The notes below the pieces were generated by a model. It saw only the letters and a list, made by a program, of their open reading frames with translations. It did no database searches and was not told where the DNA came from. This document shows, piece by piece, positions 22,264-29,824 of a stretch of 29,824 nt of DNA. The DNA is from SZUA-430 sp964547645. GTDB taxonomy: Bacteria; Pseudomonadota; Alphaproteobacteria; Micropepsales; Micropepsaceae. The first letter of the stretch is position 1. Every line of letters starts with the position of its first letter. Location: assembly GCA_964547645.1 (NCBI GenBank), contig CAZJOM010000050.1, positions 1-29,824 on the forward strand. The letters run 5' to 3'. The position numbers and the translations under genes are program-made.

Positions 22264-23348
22264 AGTGACCGCCCTAGCCAGCGCAGCATCGCAGCGTTCA
22301 TTTCGCGGGGGTAGGTGTGGCTCAGATCGTCGATCTCGCGGTAGGTTACGTTCGCCCCGACGCGCTTCAGAACAATCTGCGCTTCGCGCGCCACCTCTGC
22401 CGGAAACATCCAGTCAAGGGCGCCGTGGACGATGTGAACGGGCAGTCCCCGCACGCGATCGGCAGCAATCATCTGCACGAGCAGCGGATGGAACGCAGCC
22501 GACACCGGCGCCAGATGCGTGAACGGCGACGATGCCTGCAGCCCCGCGACATACGTAAACGTACCACCGTCGCTCATGCCCGAGAGCAGCACTCGCGCGG
22601 GATCGACGGACCAATTCGCGCGGACGGCGTCGACGATGCGTTCAAGGTTGGGTGTGTCTACGTCCGGTCCCATCAGGGCCCAGGTAGCACCGACCGACGA
22701 CGGCGCGACGAGGATCGCACCGCGAGATCGTGCGTCGCGTAGCCAGCTCCATAAGAACTGCCGCCCCGTTCCACTTCCGCCGTGCAGCGCCATGACGAGC
22801 GGCCAAGCCCGTGCAGGGTCGTAATTCTCAGGGACATAGAGCCAAAAGCCGCCGCGTTCGCCGTCGCTCGCCTCATCCTCGCTCGCGAAGCGCATAAGGC
22901 CTACGTTGTCACGCGCCGGCGCCTGGATTAACGCCGCTTGCAACGCAGCATCCGATCGAAGCGCCGGGTCGAGGAAGAAGCGGTTTACCGGCGGCAGCAC
23001 AGCCGCCACAGGATAGAGCGCCTCAAGCCCCAGCGACACATACCGAAAGGCACGGAAAGCACCGCGAATGTCTTCCGCACCGTCGAGAGCGGCGCGCAGG
23101 CCCGCAAACGCTTTCAGCGCCGCATTGCTGGCGCCGTCGAGCGCCTCTCGAAGATCGCCCAAGCTTACGAGCGCGTCCGCGTGTGCGTCGCGCGCAGCCT
23201 TCAACGTCTCCTCCGGCGCGCCGATCTGTGCCATCACATTCGCAAATTTCGGCGGATGGAAGTGGCGCGCAATCAGAAACAGCGTCTCATAGGCCCGCAA
23301 GAGCGGCGGGAGAACTTCAACAAGGGCGTCGGCTTCGAGCGCGTTCAT
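22254..23348 (-). CDS. Alpha/beta hydrolase, phospholipase/carboxylesterase-like
   Basis: 364 residues. The N-terminal 150 are mostly helical (EVLPPLLRAYETLFLIARHF; AFRAFRYVSLGLEALYPVAA) and not a known catalytic domain to me. The remainder is an alpha/beta hydrolase: oxyanion region WPLVMALHGGSGTGRQFLWS, nucleophile Ser in LLSGMSDGGTFTY (about residue 259), acid in HGALDWMFP and His in DDLSHTYPREM. The order and spacing suit the carboxylesterase/feruloyl-esterase group. No signal peptide, so cytoplasmic. Substrate unknown. It is divergent from the VOC gene. Confidence 0.85.
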   Translation of the reverse strand: MNALEADALVEVLPPLLRAYETLFLIARHFHPPKFANVMAQIGAPEETLKAARDAHADALVSLGDLREALDGASNAALKAFAGLRAALDGAEDIRGAFRAFRYVSLGLEALYPVAAVLPPVNRFFLDPALRSDAALQAALIQAPARDNVGLMRFASEDEASDGERGGFWLYVPENYDPARAWPLVMALHGGSGTGRQFLWSWLRDARSRGAILVAPSSVGATWALMGPDVDTPNLERIVDAVRANWSVDPARVLLSGMSDGGTFTYVAGLQASSPFTHLAPVSAAFHPLLVQMIAADRVRGLPVHIVHGALDWMFPAEVAREAQIVLKRVGANVTYREIDDLSHTYPREMNAAMLRWLGRSLCH

Positions 23349-23454
23349 CCGCTCATCCTAGCAGTGGTCCGCGAACGCGCGCGATAGAAGATGCATTGAC
23401 CGCCTAACGCCAAAACACTAGGAGAGGATCGACTTCAGGTTACGGACTTGAGCC

Positions 23455-23979
23455 ATGAGCCGAATTTTTGGTGCCGTTTGTCAGAACGGTTACGTCGTTC
23501 GCGACATCGAAATGGCGATGAAGCATTGGATCGACGTCATGGGCGTCGGTCCGTGGTTTTACATCGAGCGCGTGACGATGGACTATTTCCGCCACCGCGG
23601 CATCGACTCGCCGCTCGAGACATCGATCGCGCTCGCCAACTCGGGCGACCTGCAGATCGAGCTCATTCAACAGCGCAACGACGCGCCTTCCATGTATCGC
23701 GAATTCCTCGAGGCGGGACACGAAGGAATGCAGCACATGTCGTACTGGACGCGCGACTATCAAGCCCTCTACGACAAGGCCCTGCAACTTGGGTACAAGG
23801 TCGGACAAGAAGGTCAGATCGGCGGTCCGCAGGGCCGTTTTGCCTATTTCGACACCGAGAGCCATCCAGGCACCATCGTCGAAATTTCCGACATCAGCGG
23901 CAACAAGGGCCGCTTCTTCGAACGCATCCGCGAAATCTCCAAGAGCTGGGACGGCCGGGATCCGATCCGGAAAGTGTGA
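23455..23979 (+). CDS. VOC family protein (glyoxalase/dioxygenase fold)
   Basis: 174-residue protein with two beta-alpha-beta-beta-beta modules: QNGYVVRDIEMAMKHWIDVMGVGPWF at the start and GMQHMSYWTRDYQALYDKAL in the middle. Possible metal ligands are Glu in LQIELIQQ, His in GMQHMSYW and Glu in GTIVEISD. This subgroup is often annotated glyoxalase-like; the actual reaction (lyase, epimerase, dioxygenase) cannot be told. No close ribosome site is visible before ATG 23455. A strong terminator follows at 24020. Confidence 0.88.
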   Translation: MSRIFGAVCQNGYVVRDIEMAMKHWIDVMGVGPWFYIERVTMDYFRHRGIDSPLETSIALANSGDLQIELIQQRNDAPSMYREFLEAGHEGMQHMSYWTRDYQALYDKALQLGYKVGQEGQIGGPQGRFAYFDTESHPGTIVEISDISGNKGRFFERIREISKSWDGRDPIRKV

Positions 23980-24019
23980 CCATGCCCTAGCCGAACGGCA
24001 GCCAAGAAGCAGTCATCAT

Positions 24020-24057
24020 AGGTGCGGCTGAGGCTGTATGCGTCAGCCGCACCTTTT
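24020..24057. terminator. Strong intrinsic terminator between VOC and thiolase genes
   Basis: AGGTGCGGCTGA (24020-24031) pairs over all 12 bases with TCAGCCGCACCT (24043-24054), loop of 11 bases, followed by TTTT on the plus strand. This is the clearest rho-independent terminator in the window and serves the VOC gene; the stem also lies 3 bases beyond the convergent thiolase stop, so it may serve both. Confidence 0.9.
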
Positions 24058-24060
24058 CAT

Positions 24061-25302
24061 TCAGACCCGCTCGATAATGATCGCCGGCGCCATGCCGCCC
24101 GCGGCGCACATGGTCACAAGACCGCGCTTCAGATTGCGGCGCTCGAGTTCGTCGAGCATCGTTCCGATCAGGATCGAACCCGTCGCGCCAATCGGATGGC
24201 CGAGCGCCATCGCACCGCCGTTCACGTTCACCTTGTCGCGATCGAGCTTCAGATCGCGGATGAACTTTTCGGCGACGACCGCGAAGGCTTCATTGATCTC
24301 CCACAGGTCGATGTCGTTGACAGTGAGCCCCGCTTTCGCGAGCACCTTCTTTGCCGCCGGAACCGGCGCGTTCAACATCAAAGTAGGGCTATCGCCGACA
24401 TTGGCAATCGCAACCACGCGGGCGCGCGGCTTCAAGCCTCTCTTCTTCGCATAGCCGGCTGAGGCGAGCAGGATCGCGGCAGCGCCGTCGACCACGCCCG
24501 ACGAATTGCCGGCGTGATGAACGTGCTTGATCTTGAGGTCGGGATAGACTTGACGGATGAGCCCCGCGAAGCTCGTGCCCTGGCCGTCAAGGTTGAACTC
24601 CGCCATCGCCTCAAACGCGGGTTTGAGCGCAGCAAGCCCCTCGCGCGTCGTTTGCGGGCGCGGAAACTCTTCGTGGTCGAGCGCAAGCGTGCCGTCTTCC
24701 TTGTACACGGGCACGACACTCTTCTTGAAGTGGCCGCCCTTGATCGCGGCATCGGCGCGTTGCTGGCTGACGAGCGCGAGATCGTCAAGCGCCTCACGCG
24801 GAATGCTCTCTAAGGTCGCGATGGCGTCGGCGCAGATGCCTTGGTGCGATTGCGGGTGCCGCGCGCGCAGCCGCATGTTGCCGGCATCCATCAGCGTCGG
24901 CGGGCCTGCAGCTTCGCGCTGGCTCGATGTGTAGGACATCATCTCCGTACCACCGGCGATGATCAGATCTTCGTAACCCGCGGCGATTGATGAAGCGGCG
25001 AAGTTCACCGTCGTAATGCCCGAGCCGCAGAAGCGGTCCAGCGTCACGCCGCTCGCCTTGACATCGTAGCCGGCGTCGAGCGCCGCCATGCGCCCCATAT
25101 CCATCGCCTGCTTGCCGCGCTGGGACGAGGTTCCCCAGATGATATCGTCGACTTCGGCGGTGTTGAGGTCGTTGCGCTTGGCCAGCGCCTTCAGGACGGT
25201 CGCGGCCAGCTGCTGAGGATGAATGTCCGCCAGTGCGCCCTTGCCCACTTTGCCGATTCCACGCGGCGTCCGGCACGCGTCGATGATGTAAGCTTCGCCC
25301 AT
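24061..25302 (-). CDS. Acetyl-CoA C-acetyltransferase (thiolase)
   Basis: 413-residue thiolase that forms or cleaves acetoacetyl-CoA or 3-oxoacyl-CoA. Catalytic residues: Cys92 in LDRFCGSGITTVN, His in NGGAMALGHPIGATG, second Cys in VTMCAAGGMAPA; also NEAFAVV and HHAGNSSGVVDGAAAIL. Acting in the cytoplasm, in fatty-acid oxidation or polyester synthesis. The VTLDRFCGSG and SHQGICADAIA variants fit the FadI/AcAT group often written as 'acetyl-CoA acetyltransferase'; biosynthetic or degradative role is not decided by context. ATG 25302 with GAAGGAG just upstream is chosen over an in-frame upstream ATG. Divergent from phhA. Confidence 0.93.
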   Translation of the reverse strand: MGEAYIIDACRTPRGIGKVGKGALADIHPQQLAATVLKALAKRNDLNTAEVDDIIWGTSSQRGKQAMDMGRMAALDAGYDVKASGVTLDRFCGSGITTVNFAASSIAAGYEDLIIAGGTEMMSYTSSQREAAGPPTLMDAGNMRLRARHPQSHQGICADAIATLESIPREALDDLALVSQQRADAAIKGGHFKKSVVPVYKEDGTLALDHEEFPRPQTTREGLAALKPAFEAMAEFNLDGQGTSFAGLIRQVYPDLKIKHVHHAGNSSGVVDGAAAILLASAGYAKKRGLKPRARVVAIANVGDSPTLMLNAPVPAAKKVLAKAGLTVNDIDLWEINEAFAVVAEKFIRDLKLDRDKVNVNGGAMALGHPIGATGSILIGTMLDELERRNLKRGLVTMCAAGGMAPAIIIERV

Positions 25303-25507
25303 ATCGATTGCTCCTTCGCACAAGAAAATGTCGTGGATCGTCAGTGGCCAAGAATGTTCGCCAAGTCAACTCACACTTCGCGGCCGGACCCGGCAATCCG
25401 TTTGGCGCCGTAGCGGCAGCCTGATATTCTTGCCCCCACGACTCCACACCACGCGCTCGCCCCGCATTACAGCGGCCCGCGCTGAGCGCCGAGCAGGACA
25501 ACAACCC

Positions 25508-26383
25508 ATGGTTCCCACCATCGAGCAGCACCGGGCGCACCATCCGGAAATTCGCGCCGACTTCACCATCGACCAACATTGGGAGCGTTATACGCCCGCC
25601 GACCACGCGACCTGGCGCACGCTTCATCGGAGGATGGAGCGCATCCTGCCGGGCCGAGCGTGCGACGAGTTCTTGCACGGGCTAAAGGCGCTTAAGATCG
25701 GCGACGAGCAGATCCCGGATATGGAGCGGCTCTCCGACGAACTCTACAAACTCACGCGCTGGCGCGTCGTCGCCGTGCCGTCGTTGGTGCCGGACGATAT
25801 CTTCTTCGAGCATCTGGCGAACCGGCGTTTCCCGGCCGGGCACTTCATTCGCAAGCCCGAGCAACTCGACTACATTGAGGAGCCTGATGTCTTCCACGAC
25901 GTATTTGGTCATGTGCCGATGCTCGCGCTACCGGTGTTTGCCGACTACATGGAAGCCTACGGCAAGGGGGGCCTGCGGGCGCAGGGTCTGGGTGCATTGG
26001 CGAACCTGGCACGACTCTATTGGTACACCGTCGAGTTCGGCTTGATCGAAAAGCCAGAGGGCTTCCGGCTCTACGGATCGGGGATTGCGTCGTCGAGTGC
26101 GGAATCTATCTACTCAGTGGAGGATGCGTCGCCGAACCGGATCCACTTCGACCTTGAACGCGTGATGCGGACGAAGTACCGGATTGACGACTTTCAGGAA
26201 TCCTATTTTGTCATCCGGTCGTTCGACGAGTTGTTTCAGGAAACCTACAAAGACTTCGGACCGATCTACGATCGCCTGAAGAGCGGGCCGACCTATGAAC
26301 CCGGCACGATTTTGGCGAACGATCGTCTGCACCATCGCGGCACTCATCGGTATAAGGCGGGCTCGCACCGCGCCTCGGCATGA
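25508..26383 (+). CDS. phhA: Phenylalanine 4-monooxygenase
   Basis: 291-residue single-domain aromatic amino acid hydroxylase that turns phenylalanine into tyrosine with tetrahydropterin, O2 and iron. The facial triad is complete: His130 and His135 in PDVFHDVFGHVPML, Glu176 in YWYTVEFGLI. Other family elements are RWRVVAVPSLVPDDIFFEHLANRRFP-like (here VVAVPSLVP and ANRRFPAGHFIR) and SGIASSSAESIYSV. There is no regulatory ACT domain, as usual in bacteria. ATG 25508 gives the standard bacterial length; an upstream in-frame extension is basic and unlike the family. Overlaps the next gene by 4 bases. No phhB/pterin dehydratase gene is adjacent. Confidence 0.95.
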   Translation: MVPTIEQHRAHHPEIRADFTIDQHWERYTPADHATWRTLHRRMERILPGRACDEFLHGLKALKIGDEQIPDMERLSDELYKLTRWRVVAVPSLVPDDIFFEHLANRRFPAGHFIRKPEQLDYIEEPDVFHDVFGHVPMLALPVFADYMEAYGKGGLRAQGLGALANLARLYWYTVEFGLIEKPEGFRLYGSGIASSSAESIYSVEDASPNRIHFDLERVMRTKYRIDDFQESYFVIRSFDELFQETYKDFGPIYDRLKSGPTYEPGTILANDRLHHRGTHRYKAGSHRASA

Positions 26384-27384
26384 GCAAAGCTGTCGTTTGC
26401 TTCGGCGAGGTCCTGCTCCGTCTCACGCCGCCGGGGCACGAACTACTGCTGCAGTCGCCGGCAATGGCGGCCACGGTCGCCGGCGCCGAGGCGAATGTCG
26501 CGGTCGCGCTCGCTTCATTCGGACATCAAGCCCGGATGGCGACGGTCCTGCCGGACAACGCGCTCGGCCATGCAGCACTTGGCGAATTGCGTAAACACGG
26601 CGTCGACACACGCAGCGTGGTGTTTGGCGCCGGCCGCATGGGCCTGTTCTTTTTGACGCCGGGCGCGGTCAGACGCCCCTCGGCGGTCCTCTACGATCGC
26701 GCCGACTCCGCCTTTGCTCGCGCGCCGCAGTTGTGCCGCGTAGAGACCGCGATCGGCGAAGCCAAATGGTTTCACGTCTCCGGCGTAACGCCCGCGCTCG
26801 GTCGAGCCTGCGCCGATGCCGCGATCGCCGCCGCAAAGACAGCGCGAGCGCAGGGCGTACCGGTGTCGTTCGACGGAAACTATCGCTCGAAGCTCTGGGA
26901 GCCCTGGAAGGACCAAGCGCCCGCGATCTTGCGGCAGCTGTTCGAGAACGCGGACATCGTGTTCGGCGACGAGCGCGACATCGGGCTCGTACTCGGCCGG
27001 ACGTTTGCGGGTGAGGATCGGCGCGTCCGCGCAGCGGCGGCGGCATTCGAGGCGTTCCCACGACTGAAGCGTATCGCTTGCACGGTACGCACGCCACAAT
27101 CGGTCGACGCGCAGGACTATGGTGCGGTCATGCTCACACGCAACGGTGCGCACTTCGTGGCCGATCTGGAATTAACCGGGATCGTCGATCGTGTGGGCAC
27201 CGGCGACGCGTTCGCGGCGGGCGTGATCCATGGGATACTAAGCGGCATGGGCGACTCTCAGGCGCTTGCCTTCGGGCATGCCGCCGCTTGTCTGAAGCAC
27301 TCGATCCCCGGGGACTTCCTGACCCTTGGGCTGGATGCCGTTCGGGCCGCGCTAGCGGACGACGGTCTCGATGTAAAACGCTAG
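26380..27384 (+). CDS. kdgK: PfkB-family sugar kinase, probable 2-dehydro-3-deoxygluconokinase
   Basis: 334-residue ribokinase-fold enzyme. It begins VVCFGEVLLRLTPPGHELLLQ, contains the N-terminal signature region GAEANVAVALASFGHQA, FDGNYRSKLW (substrate side) and the C-terminal PfkB motif VDRVGTGDAFAAGVIHG, with the catalytic Asp near residue 276. The opening 'GE.L.RLTPPG', YDRADSAFA and FDGNYRSKLW blocks are typical of KdgK, which makes KDPG for the Entner-Doudoroff pathway; specificity is still inference. ATGA overlap with phhA suggests cotranscription, an unusual partnership. Its stop overlaps the stop of the opposite DUF3297 gene. Confidence 0.85.
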   Translation: MSKAVVCFGEVLLRLTPPGHELLLQSPAMAATVAGAEANVAVALASFGHQARMATVLPDNALGHAALGELRKHGVDTRSVVFGAGRMGLFFLTPGAVRRPSAVLYDRADSAFARAPQLCRVETAIGEAKWFHVSGVTPALGRACADAAIAAAKTARAQGVPVSFDGNYRSKLWEPWKDQAPAILRQLFENADIVFGDERDIGLVLGRTFAGEDRRVRAAAAAFEAFPRLKRIACTVRTPQSVDAQDYGAVMLTRNGAHFVADLELTGIVDRVGTGDAFAAGVIHGILSGMGDSQALAFGHAAACLKHSIPGDFLTLGLDAVRAALADDGLDVKR

Positions 27385-27626
27385 GCCGCAGGTTCTTTGA
27401 AATAGGGCTCAACCTTCCCCTTCAGCTTAATCGTCATCGGGTTGCCCTTGCGATCGCGGGCATTGCCGGCCGCAAGACGGACCCAACCTTCGCTGACGCA
27501 ATATTCCTCGACGTTCGTCTTCTCCACGCCATTGAAACGGATGCCGACACCCCGCTGCAGCAGCGTTTCGTTATAGTATGGGCTCTCCGGCGTGGCGCTC
27601 AGGCGGTCGGGTGGCGTGTCGGTCAT
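27381..27626 (-). CDS. DUF3297 family small protein
   Basis: 81-residue soluble protein. The block LQRGVGIRFNGVEKTNVEEYCVSEGWVRLAAG followed by DRKGNPMTIKLKGKVEPYFK-like ending matches DUF3297, common in Proteobacteria, function unknown (longest run quoted here is split: RGVGIRFNGVEK, NVEEYCVSEGW, GNPMTIKLKG). ATG 27626 is chosen because family members start with a short polar tail MTDT/PP. It is divergent from hpnN with a 112-base gap that should carry both promoters; no boxes assigned. Stop codon shares CTAG with kdgK. Confidence 0.88.
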   Translation of the reverse strand: MTDTPPDRLSATPESPYYNETLLQRGVGIRFNGVEKTNVEEYCVSEGWVRLAAGNARDRKGNPMTIKLKGKVEPYFKEPAA

Positions 27627-27738
27627 GGTCAAGGTCCACAAAGTGTCCGCCGTTCTATAGCGCCGCGACAGTTGACTTTGAAGCGCCGCGTCGGGCGATA
27701 CTGACGCACCGATTTGGCGCCACTGAGGGGACGACCGG

Positions 27739-29824
27739 ATGCTGGCTGCGGCGATCGCCTCGTGCGTCCGCTTTTGCGTGCGGTTTGCGCCCCTTGTCGT
27801 CGCCGTCGCCCTGCTGGCGGCGGGCGTCGCCAGCGTGTTCGCGGCAACCCAATTCAAAATGAACACGGACACGACCAAGCTCGTGTCGCCGGAGTTGCCT
27901 TGGCGCAAGCAGGAGGCGGCTTTTGCCGCCATCTTCCCACAGCCACAGAACATGATCCTCATCGTGATCGATGGCACGACGCCGGAGTTGGCACAACAGG
28001 CCGCGACGGCGCTGATTGTGGAACTCGGAAAGCAGCCGGCCTTGTTCCAATCGCTGCGGCAACCCGGCGGCGGACCGTTCTTCGAACGCAATGGCTTGCT
28101 CTACCTGCCGTTGGCCCAGACCCAATCCGCGGTCGACCAGATCATCGCGGCGCAGCCATTCCTAGGTGCGCTCGCAGCCGATCCGAGCTTGCGCGGCGTG
28201 ATGAACTCGCTATCGACGGCGTTAGTCGGGGTGGAGCGAGGACAGATCACCCTGCAGCGCCTAGAGAGGCCGCTCGGCGCGTTCGATCAAACGCTGAAAG
28301 CGTACTTCGATGGCAAGCCGGTGCATCATTCCTGGCGGAAGATGATGCTGGAGGGCGAACCGGACCTGCGCGAAACGCGACGCGTGATCGAGGCGCTTGT
28401 TGCGCTCAACTTCAGCAGCCTGAAGCCGGGCGAGAAGCCGACCGCTTTCATCCGCGACGCGGTGCAGACACTGGGCCTAACGCCGGAGCGCGGTGTGACG
28501 GTGCGTCTCACGGGAACCGTTCCGATCTTCGACGAGGAGTTTGCAACGCTGACCGAGCGCGCGGTGCCGATTGCGGCGGCGACGATCGGTGTGATCGTGC
28601 TGATGCTCTGGCTGGCGCTTCGCTCTTTCCGATTGATCGCGGCGGTGTTGGTGACGATCCTTGCAGGACTCGTCATCACAACCGCGCTAGGCCTCGCCAT
28701 GGTCGGCGCGTTCAACATCATGTCGGTCGCGTTCGTGGCGCTGTTTGTGGGGCTGGGCGTCGACTTCGGCATCCAGTTCGGCGTGCGCTACCGGGCAGAG
28801 CGGCGGGCGCAAACCCTGAATGAGTCCATCGTCGCAGCAGCACACGGGATCGGGCCGTCGTTGACATTGGCTGCGCTTGCGATCACCGCGGGGTTCTTGG
28901 GCTTCCTGCCGACGAGCTATCGCGGGGTGGCAGAACTCGGGTTGATCGCCGGAACGGGCATGCTGATCACCTTCATTTTAAGCCTGACCTTGCTCCCAGC
29001 CTTGCTCAAACTGTTTCAGCCCGGTAGCGAGAGCGAGGATACGGGCATTGCCGCACTCGCGCCGCTTGATCGGGTCTTGCTCGGCCGCGCGCCGCTCTTT
29101 GCGTTGTTCGCCGCTGGCGCAGGTGCTGTCGCCATCGCGTTGCTGCCGGCGTTGTCGTTCGATTTCAACTTGCTGAACCTCCGCTCGCGGCAGGCCGAGT
29201 CGATCTCGACATTGCTCGATCTCGCGCATGATCCCGATCGTTCGCCGAACGCGATGGATGTGTTGGCACCGACGCGAGTGGCTGCTGCAGCGACGGCAAC
29301 ACGGTTGCGCGCGCTCCCCTCCGTCACAAAGGCGATCAGCATCGATGATCTCATCCCGCAAGACCAAGAGTCGAAACTCGCGCTCATCGCTGACGCTTCA
29401 TTGCTGCTCGATCTTTCGCTCAATCCGATCGGCGTGATGCCGGAACCCAGCGACGCAGAGGTCGTTGACACGTTGCGCACGACCGCGGCCGCTTTGCGCA
29501 AGGTTGCAGCGATGACCCGTTCCGCCGTTGCAACGTCTCTTGCGCGCTCGTTGGAGCGGCTCGCTGGTACCGATACAACGAAGCGGGCGGAGGTCGCCGC
29601 GATCTTGACCTCGTCTCTGCCGGTGATGCTGGGCAACGTGCGAAAGCTCTTGCAGGCGGAGCCAGTCACCATCGATTCTTTGCCGCCGGACATCGCTCGA
29701 GACTTCGTCGCGCCGTCCGGCGCGGTTCGCGTTCGGGTCTATCCGAAAGGCGATCCGACAGACAACGCCGCACTCTCGCGCTTCGTGGCGGAGGTAAGAG
29801 GCGTGGCACCCGCCGCCGTCGGGG
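27739..29824 (+). CDS. hpnN: Hopanoid transporter HpnN, RND superfamily (5' part)
   Basis: The frame is open from ATG 27739 to the window end, 695 codons visible of an expected 850-900. N-terminal membrane helix (about residues 12-35, FAPLVVAVALLAAGVASVFA), then MNTDTTKLVSPELPWRKQE, typical of the HpnN/MMPL periplasmic porter domain; a periplasmic domain to about 270; a five-helix sterol-sensing-like block (about 276-425) with GLGVDFGIQFGVRYRAE and GFLGFLPTSYRGVAELGLIAG; a further helix (LFALFAAGAGAVAIALLP) and the start of the second periplasmic domain. HpnN moves hopanoids to the outer membrane, implying the host makes hopanoids. GAGGGG 8 bases before ATG is a good ribosome site. Other hpn genes would be expected beyond the window. 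Confidence 0.9.
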   Translation, partial: MLAAAIASCVRFCVRFAPLVVAVALLAAGVASVFAATQFKMNTDTTKLVSPELPWRKQEAAFAAIFPQPQNMILIVIDGTTPELAQQAATALIVELGKQPALFQSLRQPGGGPFFERNGLLYLPLAQTQSAVDQIIAAQPFLGALAADPSLRGVMNSLSTALVGVERGQITLQRLERPLGAFDQTLKAYFDGKPVHHSWRKMMLEGEPDLRETRRVIEALVALNFSSLKPGEKPTAFIRDAVQTLGLTPERGVTVRLTGTVPIFDEEFATLTERAVPIAAATIGVIVLMLWLALRSFRLIAAVLVTILAGLVITTALGLAMVGAFNIMSVAFVALFVGLGVDFGIQFGVRYRAERRAQTLNESIVAAAHGIGPSLTLAALAITAGFLGFLPTSYRGVAELGLIAGTGMLITFILSLTLLPALLKLFQPGSESEDTGIAALAPLDRVLLGRAPLFALFAAGAGAVAIALLPALSFDFNLLNLRSRQAESISTLLDLAHDPDRSPNAMDVLAPTRVAAAATATRLRALPSVTKAISIDDLIPQDQESKLALIADASLLLDLSLNPIGVMPEPSDAEVVDTLRTTAAALRKVAAMTRSAVATSLARSLERLAGTDTTKRAEVAAILTSSLPVMLGNVRKLLQAEPVTIDSLPPDIARDFVAPSGAVRVRVYPKGDPTDNAALSRFVAEVRGVAPAAVG

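Noticed and set aside
27381..28091. Upstream extension of the DUF3297 gene into the hpnN region
   Set aside because: The added residues are Arg/Ser/Cys-rich and overlap the hpnN start; DUF3297 begins at ATG 27626.
27714..28823. 369-residue plus-strand frame inside hpnN
   Set aside because: Arg/Gly-rich shadow in another frame; the hpnN frame from 27739 encodes a coherent RND protein through the window end.

Overview
The window looks like a GC-rich alphaproteobacterial chromosome (roughly 60% GC by eye, GTG starts used, short gaps, frequent ATGA overlaps). Support comes from the gene set: DUF2842 and DUF3297 small proteins, a COX15-type haem A synthase, an HpnN-type hopanoid transporter, LuxI/LuxR quorum sensing, and a porin-like outer-membrane barrel. 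I cannot name the genus; a Caulobacterales/Hyphomonadales or Rhizobiales relative is a guess. A 100-N gap shows that the sequence is a draft scaffold.

Layout. 1-532: 3' end of metY (O-acetylhomoserine sulfhydrylase). 591-2692: quorum-sensing cassette of an Xre-like regulator, a LuxR receptor, a LuxI acyl-homoserine-lactone synthase and a 65-residue helical protein, three of the joints overlapping or nearly so. 2730-3634: exported SAM-methyltransferase gene interrupted by the assembly gap. 3786-4030: short leader ORF and a SEC-C zinc-motif gene with a one-base frameshift. 4055-6480 (minus): glutathione transferase, haem A synthase and an Asp/Glu-type racemase. 6555-10532 (plus): DUF2842, YqhA, HerA-like ATPase, META lipoprotein, ketopantoate reductase. 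10545-12652 (minus): two overlapping paralogous regulator genes (HTH plus PAS-like) and an exported unknown. 12887-14655 (plus): MFS transporter and a translationally coupled membrane-anchored protein. 14656-15531 (minus): cobA. 15631-19141 (plus): two tandem retropepsin-like proteases, phnN, a palindromic repeat element, and phosphomannomutase. 19387-20094: outer-membrane barrel. 20202-23348 (minus): TauE exporter, dusA, alpha/beta hydrolase. 23455-23979: VOC protein. 24061-25302 (minus): thiolase. 25508-27384 (plus): phenylalanine hydroxylase and a KDG-type sugar kinase. 27381-27626 (minus): DUF3297. 27739 to the end: hpnN, open at the window edge.

Most of the window is ordinary housekeeping and accessory metabolism. 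The parts most worth attention are the four-gene quorum-sensing cassette with its small terminal protein, the tandem regulator pair in which one copy has a degenerate HTH, the duplicated membrane-anchored retropepsins, and the 26-bp inverted-repeat element between phnN and the phosphomannomutase gene. Two apparent gene breaks (methyltransferase, SEC-C) are probably assembly or sequencing artefacts: the first is almost certainly so, the second is plausible. No intergenic stretch exceeds 300 bases; no tRNA, rRNA, CRISPR array or transposase was seen.
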